A DNA stretch of 64,000 nt from Methanomassiliicoccus luminyensis B10 (GCF_000308215.1 NZ_CAJE01000020.1:1-64000), one strand, 5' to 3'. Counted from the first letter of the stretch, positions 42,232-52,307 are shown. Numbers and translations are program-made. Notes: generated by a model not told the origin, from the sequence alone.

Positions 42232-45200
42232 TCAGTTCTGCCGCTTCCTGCTGTACAGGGCCACGCCGAGCACCCCGGCCGCAATGACCACCGCCAGGAT
42301 GCCGAGGCCTAGCGGGGTGTCGCCGCCAGCCTTCCCCAGGGCCTGCAGGCTCAGGGTCCCCAGGTCCCTGCCCTCGCCCACCGCGGCGGAAAGGTTCTGC
42401 GATAAGACCTTGTAGCCGTCCTTGGTGACCGTCAGGGTGTACGTCCCAGAAGCGATCTCATCGAACTCGAAATGGCCGTTCGCGTCGGTGGTGGCCGTCC
42501 TTCCATCGCTCAGCTCGACGGTCGCACCGGCGATAGGGCTGCCTCCCTCGTCCTTGATGATCCCACAGATGACGCCCCACAGGTGCGAAACGGAGGAGGT
42601 GGCATCCTGCTGCACGGTGCCGATGTCGGAGCCGTCCACCGTTGCGGCGGAGGCGCGGAACAGGAAGAGACCGACGCCGGAGGCGGAGAGGCTGCTGTCT
42701 GTGATGGTCGCTCGAGAAGTATCGAGGAAGATGGCGATGTTCAGCACCTGTATCGTGCTGCCGGAGACGTGCACCTCCGAGCCAGCGGCGGAGATGCCGT
42801 TCTTTATGGCCAAGGGAAGCGAAGCGTTCCCAAAGGTCCAGAGATTGATCGCCGCCCTCGCTATCGGGCTGTTGTCCATGGAATAGTACGGCACCTTGAC
42901 CATCTCGTTCGGATCGCTCGGGAGCAGTATATCATCGCCGAAGTAGAGCACCGAGCCGGTCGCGCTGATGGCGGTGACCAGCATCCCGTAGCTGTTGCCG
43001 CTCGTGGTCACGGTGGAATCGGTCATGCTGATGCCCACGTGGCTGGTCATCAGGTCATAGATCATTTCCGCGCTGCCCGAGTATAGCAGTACATTGCCGT
43101 GCTCCGGGTACCCGAGAAGGGTCATGGCGCTGAAGATCGCGTACATGTCGAACGACGGCGAGTACCCGATCCTGTTGCCGGTTATGCTCACGGTGCTGCC
43201 GTCCACCGATATCTCCACCTTGTTCAGCAGGAAGGTGTTGCCGACGATGTTCCCGCTGGCGGTGTTCACGACGCTGATGCCGTCCAGGGCGTTCATGAAG
43301 AAGATATTGCCTATCACGTTCCCCAGGTCGGCATCGTTCGCCAGTATCCCGTGCTGGTTCATGATGAACATATTGCCCACGATCAGGGGATCGGCCCCCT
43401 CACCAGTGATGAACACTCCGGCGGCGCCATTGCTGGCAAAGCTGCTGTCCAGTATGATCGGCGCGCACCCGTCGATCATGATGCCGTGGCCGAGGTTCGA
43501 GTACACCGAGGAACTCCTGATGCTCGCCACCGCAGTGGGGCCGAGGTACAGCTCGACGGCGTAGCCTACCTTGACCGAGTTGAGGTCCAGGGCGCCGTAG
43601 ACGTCGAAGCCGTAGTAGCCGAGGTACCCTTCGAGGATGCCGCTGTCGCTCCCGAAGGACAGGCCCGCGGCAGTGGTGCCGATGTTCGAGTTAAGCACGT
43701 TCAGCGTGCCGGCCTCGTTCACGGTTATGCTTCCGTTATCATTCTCGTAGTTGACGAGGAAGTGCTCCACGCCCTTCAGCGACATGGTCCCGTCGATTAT
43801 GACATCGCCGCTGAACAGCACGCCGTTGTTCCTGACCATCGCGGACAGATCGATGAACCAGTGCGCCTCCTTTACGTCAGAGGCATACACTCCCCAGCCG
43901 AGGTTGTTGTTGATCTCTCCGTTGTACAGGTCGAGGTGCTCGATGAAGAGGACATAGATGCCGTCGCCGTGATTGCTCAGGACGGTATTGTTGCCGATGA
44001 CGACGTTTGAAGGGTATCCGTCCGAGCCGTCGATGCAAATGCCGTCCCCATTGCTGTTCTCCACGATGTTGCGCTCGATGGCGATGCTATGCGAGAATAT
44101 GGACCCGCTCGCCTCGATGCCGTCATCGCCGCTGCCGTTGATCTCATTTTCGCATATGGCGATAGTGTCGAGGTAGGCGTCCTCGCCGCCGAGGCGGATC
44201 CCGCCGCCCCCATTGCTGCAGATGACGTTGCTGCAAATGGTCAGGTCCCATATGTTGCTGAGTTCAGCCCATATCCCGATGCCGTCATCGCCGCTGTTCA
44301 TGACGGTGTTGCCCCTTATGAGCAGACCCCCGACGTAAGAACGGTAGGTGAAGGTTTCGTTCGTACCGTAAATATCTACGAATATGCCGCGATCCTGGCT
44401 GCCGATGACCTCGTTGCAGGTGATGTTCAGGTAATCGATCCCCGCCAACCATGCGTACACGCGGATGCCTGAACCTACCCCGCCATAATCCTCGACCCCG
44501 TTGCTCTCCAGGATGTTGTTCGCGATGACTATCTCGCCGATGATGCTGAAGAAGTAGCTACCGCCTGAGGTATAGCCCGAGATATAGACGGCTATGCCTC
44601 CACGGCAGTTGTTCCTGACCTCGTTGCGCTCGATGATCACGCGGTCGGTGCTTTCCCGGCCGAAATTCAGGTCGATGCCGTCATCGCCGTTGTTCTCGAT
44701 TGCGTTGCTAGCGATCAGGACGCCGTAGAAGGCCCCTCCCGCGCAGACGCCGTCGCCTCCGTTGCCCTCTACGATGTTGTTCACGACGGTGAGGTTCCCT
44801 GTATTATCGGCCCAATAAAAGATGCCGGACCCGTAGGCGCAGTCCGCCACGCAGTTGTTCGATACGGTGGCGTTCCCGACACGGCCGCAAGAGACGAAGA
44901 TGCCTCCGCCATCGTTTGAGTGGAAGTGGTTGGACCCTATGAACACCTCATGGGCGTAGTAGATGGTGAAGAGGATCCCGTTGTAGCCGTTCTCGGTCAC
45001 GATGTTGCCGGTGGCGGTGACATTGCCTACGGCAAGGTCAACGGAGAGATAAATGCCATAGCCGGCGCTGCCGCCGATGATGTTGTCCAAGACCTTGACA
45101 TTGTGGATGTCCCCGCTGGACGCGATGTGCATGCCGTCATCGCCGCTGTTCATGACGGTGTTGCTGCGGAAGGTCACGTTCCCGAACTCGCTGCCCTCGA

Positions 45201-48051
45201 ACCATATGCCATGGTTCTCGCTGTTCTCCACCGTGTTGTGCCGGACCGTAACGTTGGTGAAGGTGCCGCCGGCAAACTGGACACCATATCCCTTGCTGTC
45301 CCAGATCTTGTTGTCCGCCACGGTGACATTGCCGAAGACGTCGCCTTCGAACCGAATGCCTGCGTTGGAGTTGTTCCAGGCCTGATTGTTCCGGATATCA
45401 ACGTTACCGACAGTATCGAATTTGAGGCCGATCCCGAACACGGTGTTGTTCCCGACCCTGTTATTCTCGATCGACACGTCGCCGGAGGCGTTCCCGCGGA
45501 AGCGGATGCCGGAGCGAGAGTTGTTGCTGGCAGTGTTGTCATGTACGGTGACATTGCCGAAGACGTCGCCTTCGAAGTACACTCCGTCCCCGGTACTGTT
45601 CTGGAAGGTGTTGTGCCGGATGATGATGTCGCCGATGCCCTGGGTCTCGTACTGCAAATCAAATATGTCGCCCCCGCCAATGCGGAACCCTGCGCCGCCG
45701 TTGCCGTTCAGGGCGTTGTCCTCGATGGCAACGTCCCCGATGCTGCCATTATAGGCAAGGACGAAGATGCCCCCCTCGTCGTTGCCCGTCACGACATTGT
45801 CTCTGACCATGACGTCTCCGAGGCCGATCCCGCTGTCGACCCTGATGCCGATCTCGCCGTTGTCCTCGATGACATTGCCCAGCAGGGTGACGTCCCCGAT
45901 GCGTCCGAAGGTGCTGTAGAAATCTATACCATAGTCGTCGTTCTCGCTCACGGTATTGTGCGCGGCGGTGATGCTGCCTATGTCCAGGTTGGCCTGTAAA
46001 CAGATGCCCGTATCGGCGTTGCCCCGCACCTTGTTATCCCGGAGGATCACATCGCCGATGGTGCCAGTACTCGTGAAGACTGCTATCCCACAACCGTCGT
46101 TGCCGTTGGCGGTGTTCCCATCGATGAGGACATCGCCGAGAACGATGGCAAGAACGCCGATGCCGTCATAGCTGTTGGAGCTGAAATTGTTCCCTGTTAT
46201 GTTGATGTCTCCGAGAGTGCCGCCCTCGACGTAAAGGCCGGCAAACGAGCCGCCGATGCCGTTGCCGGTGATGATATTGTTCTTAATGATGATTATGCCG
46301 TCGAACTCATTCCCGCCCACTTTGATGCCGTTGTAGTGGTTGCCCCGGACCTTGTTGTCCAGGATGGTGACTTTTCCGAAGCCGCCATTGTAGCAGTAGC
46401 CTGAACCCCAGTTGCCGAGGCCCGCTTGGATGCCGTCGCCGCCGTTGCCGTCAAGGACATTGCCTGCTATGGTGACGTCCCGGAACCCGTTGTTCCGGTA
46501 AGTATTCGGGGCGATCTCTTCGCCGCCGCCGACATATATGCCGTCGTTCCCATTTCTGCTGGCCGTGTTTCCAGTTATGGTCACATTGCCATACCCATAG
46601 CCCCAAAAGGCCATGCCCGCGTTGCCGTTGTCGCTGGCGGTGTTCCCGAAGATCTCAATTTTGCTGAAATTGCCGAAGCACCAAATGCCCAGTCCGTTCC
46701 AGCCGTTGGCGCTGATGTTGTTGCCGGCAACGGAGATGTTGCCGCAGTAGGTCCCTTCCATGTAGAAGCCAGTGTACTTCTTGATGCCGCCGATGCCGTT
46801 GCCGGTCACGATGTTGCCATTGATCGTTACGCTGCCGAACCCGTTGCCGGTGAAAATAACGCCGTTGCCACGGTTGTTTTCGACGATGTTTCCCTCTATG
46901 ATGACGTCTCCGAAGGCGCCGCCGTTAACTACGGTGCCGTTTCCTACGTTGTTCCAGATATAGTTCCCTGATATGGTGACATCACCCAGGCCGACCGGGG
47001 CAAAGATGGTAATGCCGTAGCTGTCAACAGGCGCACCGGTGCTGTTCCAGATCTCGTTGCCGATGACATCGATTCTGTCGAAGCTGCCGGAAGTGGAAAG
47101 ATAGACCCCCGAAGTGCCGTTCCATACGTAGTTGCCTTCGATGGTGACGCCGCCGAAGTTGTAGGCGAAGATGAACATGCCGATGCCAGTACTGTTACCG
47201 ACCCGGTTGTCCGATATGATGACATTGCCAACGTCGCTGTTGGCATAGATCCGGATGCCGTAACCGTCGCTGGCCTCTATAATGTTGCCGGCGATGGTGA
47301 TGTCCCCGAGCGTGCCGCCGGTGCCGTCCATGGATATGGCGTACGGGCCGGACCTCGTGATGGTGTTCTCGCTAACTGCCGCACCGCTGCAGTTGTGCAG
47401 GGTGATAGCGCGGAGAACGTACGGGTGCACGGGGTAGGTGCCTGGAGCGGGGGCATCGGGCCCCACGATGGTGTTCCCGCTGACGACCGCATCGTCACAG
47501 CTGGACAGCACGATGGCGTATGGGACGTCCATGAACGTGGAGTTGAGCACGCTGATGCCGTCCGAACCCGTCGCGTTGACGGCCGCCGCGGCGGCCCTGA
47601 AGTTGGCGAAGCTTATCGATGTTTGGCCGCCGTTGATCCTGATGCCGTCCCAATAGCCAGGGTAAATTACCTTCTCGGAGACGGACCCATCCGGGCCGGA
47701 GGTCGGTCTAGGGTTGCCGTCGAAGATGACGGGGTGGCCATCGATGCCGGCCACGACCAGGGTGCCGTTTACGACGATCCCGGCATACTCATCGAACAGT
47801 ACCGTCACGTCCTGGGGTATCGTCAGGGTAGCTCCGGCCTGAACATACAGCATGCCGGTGATGTTGTAGGTGTCGCCCTCGACCCACATGGTATCGGAGG
47901 TTATTGTCCCGGCCTCTTCGTGCGAATCCGCCGCGACGCCCCCCATGCATAGGAGGAACGAGAGCGCGAGCAACGTGGCACACAAGAACACAGTGGTCCG
48001 CTTTCCCAGACTAAAACAGTTGAATGAGCACACCGCAGCCGACGAAGTCAT
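42232..48051 (-). CDS. Giant secreted right-handed beta-helix (NosD/PbH1-type) surface protein
   Basis: 1939 residues. A signal peptide (VFLCATLLALSFLLCMGGVAA) is followed by a long parallel beta-helix of roughly 60 coils with the PbH1 pattern I.(G/D)N...N..GI. (repeated DNxxxxNxxxGI and GNxVTxN units). Near residue 1825 a carboxypeptidase-regulatory-like domain (GIIKDEGGSPIAGATVELSDG) begins, then one membrane helix (LGLGILAVVIAAGVLGVALY) and a basic end. It is thus a membrane-anchored extracellular rod; such proteins bind or modify polysaccharides or act in adhesion. Start ATG 48051 has GGAGG upstream. Tandem duplication within the coil units is evident. Confidence 0.88.
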   Translation of the reverse strand: MTSSAAVCSFNCFSLGKRTTVFLCATLLALSFLLCMGGVAADSHEEAGTITSDTMWVEGDTYNITGMLYVQAGATLTIPQDVTVLFDEYAGIVVNGTLVVAGIDGHPVIFDGNPRPTSGPDGSVSEKVIYPGYWDGIRINGGQTSISFANFRAAAAAVNATGSDGISVLNSTFMDVPYAIVLSSCDDAVVSGNTIVGPDAPAPGTYPVHPYVLRAITLHNCSGAAVSENTITRSGPYAISMDGTGGTLGDITIAGNIIEASDGYGIRIYANSDVGNVIISDNRVGNSTGIGMFIFAYNFGGVTIEGNYVWNGTSGVYLSTSGSFDRIDVIGNEIWNSTGAPVDSYGITIFAPVGLGDVTISGNYIWNNVGNGTVVNGGAFGDVIIEGNIVENNRGNGVIFTGNGFGSVTINGNIVTGNGIGGIKKYTGFYMEGTYCGNISVAGNNISANGWNGLGIWCFGNFSKIEIFGNTASDNGNAGMAFWGYGYGNVTITGNTASRNGNDGIYVGGGEEIAPNTYRNNGFRDVTIAGNVLDGNGGDGIQAGLGNWGSGYCYNGGFGKVTILDNKVRGNHYNGIKVGGNEFDGIIIIKNNIITGNGIGGSFAGLYVEGGTLGDINITGNNFSSNSYDGIGVLAIVLGDVLIDGNTANGNDGCGIAVFTSTGTIGDVILRDNKVRGNADTGICLQANLDIGSITAAHNTVSENDDYGIDFYSTFGRIGDVTLLGNVIEDNGEIGIRVDSGIGLGDVMVRDNVVTGNDEGGIFVLAYNGSIGDVAIEDNALNGNGGAGFRIGGGDIFDLQYETQGIGDIIIRHNTFQNSTGDGVYFEGDVFGNVTVHDNTASNNSRSGIRFRGNASGDVSIENNRVGNNTVFGIGLKFDTVGNVDIRNNQAWNNSNAGIRFEGDVFGNVTVADNKIWDSKGYGVQFAGGTFTNVTVRHNTVENSENHGIWFEGSEFGNVTFRSNTVMNSGDDGMHIASSGDIHNVKVLDNIIGGSAGYGIYLSVDLAVGNVTATGNIVTENGYNGILFTIYYAHEVFIGSNHFHSNDGGGIFVSCGRVGNATVSNNCVADCAYGSGIFYWADNTGNLTVVNNIVEGNGGDGVCAGGAFYGVLIASNAIENNGDDGIDLNFGRESTDRVIIERNEVRNNCRGGIAVYISGYTSGGSYFFSIIGEIVIANNILESNGVEDYGGVGSGIRVYAWLAGIDYLNITCNEVIGSQDRGIFVDIYGTNETFTYRSYVGGLLIRGNTVMNSGDDGIGIWAELSNIWDLTICSNVICSNGGGGIRLGGEDAYLDTIAICENEINGSGDDGIEASGSIFSHSIAIERNIVENSNGDGICIDGSDGYPSNVVIGNNTVLSNHGDGIYVLFIEHLDLYNGEINNNLGWGVYASDVKEAHWFIDLSAMVRNNGVLFSGDVIIDGTMSLKGVEHFLVNYENDNGSITVNEAGTLNVLNSNIGTTAAGLSFGSDSGILEGYLGYYGFDVYGALDLNSVKVGYAVELYLGPTAVASIRSSSVYSNLGHGIMIDGCAPIILDSSFASNGAAGVFITGEGADPLIVGNMFIMNQHGILANDADLGNVIGNIFFMNALDGISVVNTASGNIVGNTFLLNKVEISVDGSTVSITGNRIGYSPSFDMYAIFSAMTLLGYPEHGNVLLYSGSAEMIYDLMTSHVGISMTDSTVTTSGNSYGMLVTAISATGSVLYFGDDILLPSDPNEMVKVPYYSMDNSPIARAAINLWTFGNASLPLAIKNGISAAGSEVHVSGSTIQVLNIAIFLDTSRATITDSSLSASGVGLFLFRASAATVDGSDIGTVQQDATSSVSHLWGVICGIIKDEGGSPIAGATVELSDGRTATTDANGHFEFDEIASGTYTLTVTKDGYKVLSQNLSAAVGEGRDLGTLSLQALGKAGGDTPLGLGILAVVIAAGVLGVALYSRKRQN

Positions 48052-48373
48052 TGTTTAGAACCTCCAAAATCATAAATGGATGGACATTTGTCTTTATTTA
48101 AATAAGAGAATAGATTTTGACTATTTAATCATATTTCAAGCTTTAAAATCTGATAATATTAACAGAGTGATACCCCCGGAAGGTGGAACCTCCCGGAAAT
48201 ATTGCCGAGCTCGGAAGGAGGGCTCCAAACATGCTTTCGGAGCGTGTGACAGGATGCATTGTACTCGATCTGCTGGTGCATCACAAGTTACGGCCCCGCG
48301 CCGCTCCCTCCGTTCGCCCGGGGCGATCGGGAACGGGAAAACGGTTAAGTGGTCGCCCCCGATACATACGCTC
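48052..48373. other. AT-rich divergent promoter region between beta-helix gene and hypB
   Basis: About 320 bp. The first 110 bp are strongly AT-rich with several TATA-like stretches (TTATTTAAATAAG, 48095-48107). At 48176-48196 there is a hairpin, CCGG-A-AGGT/ACCT-C-CCGG around GGA with one mismatch. Short frames here look non-coding. It probably holds both promoters plus a structured 5' leader for hypB. Confidence 0.4.
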
Positions 48374-49030
48374 GTGCACAAGGTCTCTGATATCAGCATA
48401 GAGGCGGACGTGCTGGCCGAGAACCGCAAGCTCGGACAGGACAATCTCCGCCATCTCCGCTCGCACGGGGTGCGGTCCCTCGACGTCATGGGCTCCATAG
48501 GTTCCGGGAAGACCCTCCTGATCACCAAGATGGCCGTGGAGATGAAAAAGAAGGGGTTGCGACCAGCGGTGCTGGCCGGTGACGTCACCGGGGAGGATGA
48601 CTTCAGCCGGTTCCAGGCCGCGGGCATACCCGCGGTCAACGTGAACACCGGGAAGGAGTGCCACCTGGACGCGCATCTGGTCGACCATGCCCTGGACAAG
48701 CTGGACCTGGACAGCATCGACTTCCTGTTCATCGAGAACGTCGGCAACCTGGTATGTCCGGCCGACTTCCCTCTGGGGACGGACATGCGCATGGTGGTCA
48801 TCTCCGTCACGGAGGGCGACGACATGATCCGCAAGCAGCCCCTGATCTTCGTGGATTCGGACATCGCCGTCCTTAACAAGATAGACCTCCTGCCGTACGT
48901 GGACATCAACGTCGACCTTCTGGACCGCGACTATTCCAAGGTCAAGAACGGAGCGAAGCTGCACCGCACCAGCGCCAAGACGCTGGAGGGCCTGGACCAG
49001 CTGTTCAGGGCGATCGATATCGACCTGTGA
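48374..49030 (+). CDS. hypB: Hydrogenase/urease nickel incorporation GTPase HypB
   Basis: 218 residues. P-loop GSIGSGKTLL, the metal-site region GKECHLDAHLV and ENVGNLVCPADFPLG, then the G4 motif LNKIDLLP are HypB hallmarks. It uses GTP to deliver Ni to NiFe hydrogenase with HypA, which is not in the window. The start is GTG 48374, which gives the usual family length; the open frame begins far upstream at 48080 but reads as leader. Confidence 0.92.
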   Translation: MHKVSDISIEADVLAENRKLGQDNLRHLRSHGVRSLDVMGSIGSGKTLLITKMAVEMKKKGLRPAVLAGDVTGEDDFSRFQAAGIPAVNVNTGKECHLDAHLVDHALDKLDLDSIDFLFIENVGNLVCPADFPLGTDMRMVVISVTEGDDMIRKQPLIFVDSDIAVLNKIDLLPYVDINVDLLDRDYSKVKNGAKLHRTSAKTLEGLDQLFRAIDIDL

Positions 49031-49044
49031 GAGCTCCCGCCATC

Positions 49045-49050
49045 TTTTTT
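49045..49050 (+). terminator. T-run after hypB
   Basis: Six T residues 15 nt past the hypB stop fit an archaeal oligo-T terminator. The same AT-rich stretch (CTTTTTTAA) might also be the TATA element of purD, whose ATG is 36 nt downstream, so the assignment is tentative. Confidence 0.35.
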
Positions 49051-49085
49051 AACCCCTTTCCATTACCATTTCGAAAGGTGCTCCC

Positions 49086-50411
49086 ATGAAAGCGTTGGTA
49101 GTTGGAGGCGGCGGGCGCGAGCATGCCATCGCCGCGGCCCTGTCCGAGAGCGGTTCCGATGTGTATTCGGTCATGAAGAACCACAACCCCGGCATCGCCA
49201 GGCTGTCCAAGCAGTACAGGCTTGCGCCGGAGACCGACATCCAGAAAGTGGTGGGGACGGCCGTGCAGTGGGGCATAGACCTCGCCGTCATCGGGCCGGA
49301 GACCCCGCTGGAGGCGGGACTGGTCGACGCGCTGGACGACGAGGGCATCGGGTGCGTCGGACCGACCAAGGCGGCCGCAAGGCTGGAGACGTCCAAATCC
49401 TTCACCCGGGCGCTCATGCGCAAGCACCAGGTCCCCGGCAACATCGGCTTCGCCGCGTTCAGCTCCTTCCCCGAGGCCAGGAGGTACGTCCAGGATACCG
49501 ACCGCGAGCTCGTGGTCAAGCCCATCGGGTTGACCGGCGGCAAGGGGGTCAAGGTCATGGGGGAGCACCTCAAGACCAAGAAGGAAACGATCGAGTACCT
49601 CGAAGAGATCTTCAGCAAGAACATCGGCGGCGGAGGCGTCGTTCTGGAGGAGCGCGCCATCGGCGAGGAGCTGACCCTGATGGCCTTCTGCGACGGAAGG
49701 AACGTCATCCCCATGCCCATGGTCCAGGACCACAAGCGCGCCTACGAGGGCGACGTGGGGCCGAACACGGGTGGCATGGGCTCGTACTCCATGGAGGACC
49801 ACCTGATGCCCTTTGCCACCCCTGCGGACAGGGAGGCGTCGCTGGACATCATGCGCCGGATCGTCAAGGCCATGGGCTCGGAAGGATTTCCGTACCGCGG
49901 CATCATGTACGGGCAGTTCATGCTCACGAGCGAGGGACCGAAGGTCATAGAGTTCAACGCCCGCTTCGGCGACCCCGAGGCGATGAACGTGCTGTCCATC
50001 ATCTCCTCCTCCTTCACCGACATCTGCTCCGGCATCGCCTCCGGGCGGCTTACGGAGAATCGCGTTTCCTTCGAGAAGAAGGCCACCGTATGCAAGTACG
50101 TCGTGCCCGCAGGCTACGGCACCGAACCCCAGGCGGGCAAGGAGGTCAGGGTCGACGAGAAGGCGGTGGCCTCGGAGGGAGCGAAGCTCTACTATGCCAT
50201 GGTCAACGAGGAGAACGGGAAGATCGTCACCACCACCTCGCGCGCTGTCGGCGTTGTAGGCATCGCCGACGACCTGGACTCCGCCGAGAAGGCGTGCGAG
50301 AGGGCTCTGGAGCATGTTCAAGGCGAGGCCATCTACGTGCGCCACGACATCGGCAGGCCGGAAGTTGTCCGCAAGAGAGTGGAGCACATGATGCAGGTGA
50401 GAAAAAGGTAG
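49086..50411 (+). CDS. purD: Phosphoribosylamine-glycine ligase
   Basis: 441 residues. ALVVGGGGREHAIA at the start, the ATP-grasp core KPIGLTGGKGVKVM and EFNARFGDPEAMNVL are the PurD signature blocks. The enzyme joins glycine to phosphoribosylamine in purine synthesis. AAAGGTG precedes ATG 49086. A translin-family gene follows after 29 nt. Confidence 0.96.
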   Translation: MKALVVGGGGREHAIAAALSESGSDVYSVMKNHNPGIARLSKQYRLAPETDIQKVVGTAVQWGIDLAVIGPETPLEAGLVDALDDEGIGCVGPTKAAARLETSKSFTRALMRKHQVPGNIGFAAFSSFPEARRYVQDTDRELVVKPIGLTGGKGVKVMGEHLKTKKETIEYLEEIFSKNIGGGGVVLEERAIGEELTLMAFCDGRNVIPMPMVQDHKRAYEGDVGPNTGGMGSYSMEDHLMPFATPADREASLDIMRRIVKAMGSEGFPYRGIMYGQFMLTSEGPKVIEFNARFGDPEAMNVLSIISSSFTDICSGIASGRLTENRVSFEKKATVCKYVVPAGYGTEPQAGKEVRVDEKAVASEGAKLYYAMVNEENGKIVTTTSRAVGVVGIADDLDSAEKACERALEHVQGEAIYVRHDIGRPEVVRKRVEHMMQVRKR

Positions 50412-50440
50412 AAGTACACCCCACCCTTTCCATGTAGCTC

Positions 50441-51058
50441 ATGAAGAACCTGGAAGACATCGCGAACCGCATCGAGTCCCGATTGGAAGAGAAGGACCAG
50501 GTCCGCGAGGTCGCCATCAAGTCCTCCCGGGCCATCAACCGCCTCTCGGGGAGCATCGTCCACGCCATCCACAAGGGAGAGGACGTCAGGGCGATGATGC
50601 ACGAGGCGCTCGACGAAACGCACCGTCTGAGATCGCTGCTGGAGGACTACCCCGAGATCTGGGAGTCCGGGCTGGTGGAGGGGGCGCTCCAGGAGCTGGC
50701 CGAGGCGGCCATTCTTCTCGCTTTGATAAAGGATGAGGCGTTCCCGGACCCCGACGAGATGGGCATTCCGGGCGCGGCGTACCTTCTCGGCCTCGCCGAC
50801 GCCGTGGGCGAACTCAGGAGGTTCGTGCTGGAGAAGCTTCGCGAGGGCGACATCGAGCAGGCCAGGAAGCACCTCGACCTCATGGAGGATATGTTCCTGG
50901 TGCTCATGCGCTTCGACTACCCGGACGCCCTGGTGCCGATACGCCGCAAGCAGGACGTGGCCCGCTCCCTGCTGGAGAAGACCAGGGGCGACGTGGCCGT
51001 CGCCGTCAACTCCGCGCGCCTGCAGGCGAAGATCGACGAGCTGTCCCGGAAGCTCTGA
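50441..51058 (+). CDS. Translin-family protein
   Basis: 205 residues, all alpha-helical. The family pattern is seen in the early REVAIKSSRAINRLSGSIVHAIH, the middle EAAILLALIKDEAFPDPDEMGIPGAAYLLGLADAVGELRRFVL and the late DYPDALVPIRRKQDVARSLLEKTRGDV. Translins bind single-stranded nucleic acid; archaeal members may act with TRAX-like RNases. Probably cotranscribed with purD. Confidence 0.88.
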   Translation: MKNLEDIANRIESRLEEKDQVREVAIKSSRAINRLSGSIVHAIHKGEDVRAMMHEALDETHRLRSLLEDYPEIWESGLVEGALQELAEAAILLALIKDEAFPDPDEMGIPGAAYLLGLADAVGELRRFVLEKLREGDIEQARKHLDLMEDMFLVLMRFDYPDALVPIRRKQDVARSLLEKTRGDVAVAVNSARLQAKIDELSRKL

Positions 51059-51065
51059 GCCTGGC

Positions 51066-51389
51066 TCAGAAGTGCTTCTTCATCTTGGCCTCGATATCCT
51101 CACGGGGCACCAGGCCGACGCTCTGGTCCACCAGCTCCCCGTTCTTGAAGAACAGCAGGGTAGGGATGGCCATGACCTTGAACTGCTGGGCCGCCTTCTG
51201 GTTCTGGTCCACGTTGAGCTTGCCGAATGACACTTTTCCCTTGTAGTCGTCGGCCAGCTTGTCGATCACCGGGCCCATCATGCGGCAGGGGCCGCACCAC
51301 GCGGCCCAGCAATCCACTATCAGGTTGGAGTTGTCCTTCTTGACGGCATCGAAACTGTCCTGGGTGACCTCTATCACGTTATCGGCCAT
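51066..51389 (-). CDS. trxA: Thioredoxin
   Basis: 107 residues with the redox motif WAAWCGPCRMMGP, the cis-proline MAIPTLLFF and the full Trx fold. It reduces disulfides in the cytoplasm. I start at ATG 51389 (MADNVIEV), as typical thioredoxins have no extension; an upstream start at 51404 would add five residues. Convergent to the translin gene. Confidence 0.94.
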   Translation of the reverse strand: MADNVIEVTQDSFDAVKKDNSNLIVDCWAAWCGPCRMMGPVIDKLADDYKGKVSFGKLNVDQNQKAAQQFKVMAIPTLLFFKNGELVDQSVGLVPREDIEAKMKKHF

Positions 51390-51569
51390 ATGTATCGTCC
51401 GCAACTATCAACCTAAGACTATTTGTTGATTATTCCTGAAAGAGCGGCTCCAGAGCATGCTTCAGGCGGCGGGGACCTGAGGATAGGGGGAAGAAGCGGG
51501 CGAACGATGGAATAGATATGGAAAAATGGGAGAAAGGGAGGCATGAGCCTCGTTCCCTCGGGTTTGGCT

Positions 51570-52307
51570 TCACCTTCTCTTCCGGTTCTTCCTGCCCCCG
51601 TAGGTCAGGATCAGGATGAAGACCGTCAGGCCCAGGACCAAGGCCAGCACCAGGTTGATGATGCCCCACCCGGAGTCGCCGATGTAGAACTTGCCGGTGT
51701 ACTCGAGGGACCCGTCGGCGAAGCTCAGGAACTGGAACTTCTTATCGGGATCGATGACCACCTTGAAGGTGTGCTCCCCCTTCGACAGGTCAGAGGGGGC
51801 CCAGCGGTACGTGACCTCCTTGGTGGAGTTCGCATCGATGTCGAAGGTGGTGGCGTTGACCATGGTGCCGTCGACGTAGAACTGCACCGGGACGCCCTTG
51901 AGGGTCAGGTTCCCGGAGTTCTTGACGGTCGCCGAGATCACCACCGGCTCCACCACGTGGATGACGTACTTGGCGGTGGTGTTGTCCGTCCCGTTGCTCA
52001 GCTTCACCGTAACGGTCATGTCCCCCGTGGTGGCGGGAGCGATGACCGTCAGGGTGAAATTGTCATCGGAGATGGGGCCGTTCTTGGACGGTGTCACCGA
52101 GCCCTTGTCGGCGGTGGCAGTGTAGTTGTAGCTGCCTTCGGGGCTGCCGTCGCCCACGTTCACGATGACCTTCCCCGTCCCGCCAGTGGGCAGGTACTGG
52201 ACGCTCCCGTCGAAGTTTATCTTGTAGGCAACGTCCCCCGCTGCCGCCGGCAGGGCCGCGAAGGTTGCCATCAATAGCAGCGAGGCGATCGCTGCGGCCG
52301 ATATCAC
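51570..52307 (-). CDS. Secreted CARDB-like protein anchored by a C-terminal helix
   Basis: 245 residues. A signal peptide (AAAIASLLLMATFAALPAAAG) is followed by two Ig-like domains; the second (VVEPVVISATVKNSGNLTLKGVPVQFYVDG) is CARDB-like. A C-terminal membrane helix (GIINLVLALVLGLTVFILILTY) and a basic tail anchor it. Start GTG 52307 overlaps the AglB stop by four bases (GTGA), so it is translationally coupled to the giant oligosaccharyltransferase and may be its partner or substrate. Confidence 0.8.
   Translation of the reverse strand: MISAAAIASLLLMATFAALPAAAGDVAYKINFDGSVQYLPTGGTGKVIVNVGDGSPEGSYNYTATADKGSVTPSKNGPISDDNFTLTVIAPATTGDMTVTVKLSNGTDNTTAKYVIHVVEPVVISATVKNSGNLTLKGVPVQFYVDGTMVNATTFDIDANSTKEVTYRWAPSDLSKGEHTFKVVIDPDKKFQFLSFADGSLEYTGKFYIGDSGWGIINLVLALVLGLTVFILILTYGGRKNRKRR

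Noticed and set aside
48183-48401. 72-codon ORF before hypB
   Set aside because: Arg/Pro/Ser-rich shadow that overlaps the hypB start in another frame and lies in a likely leader.
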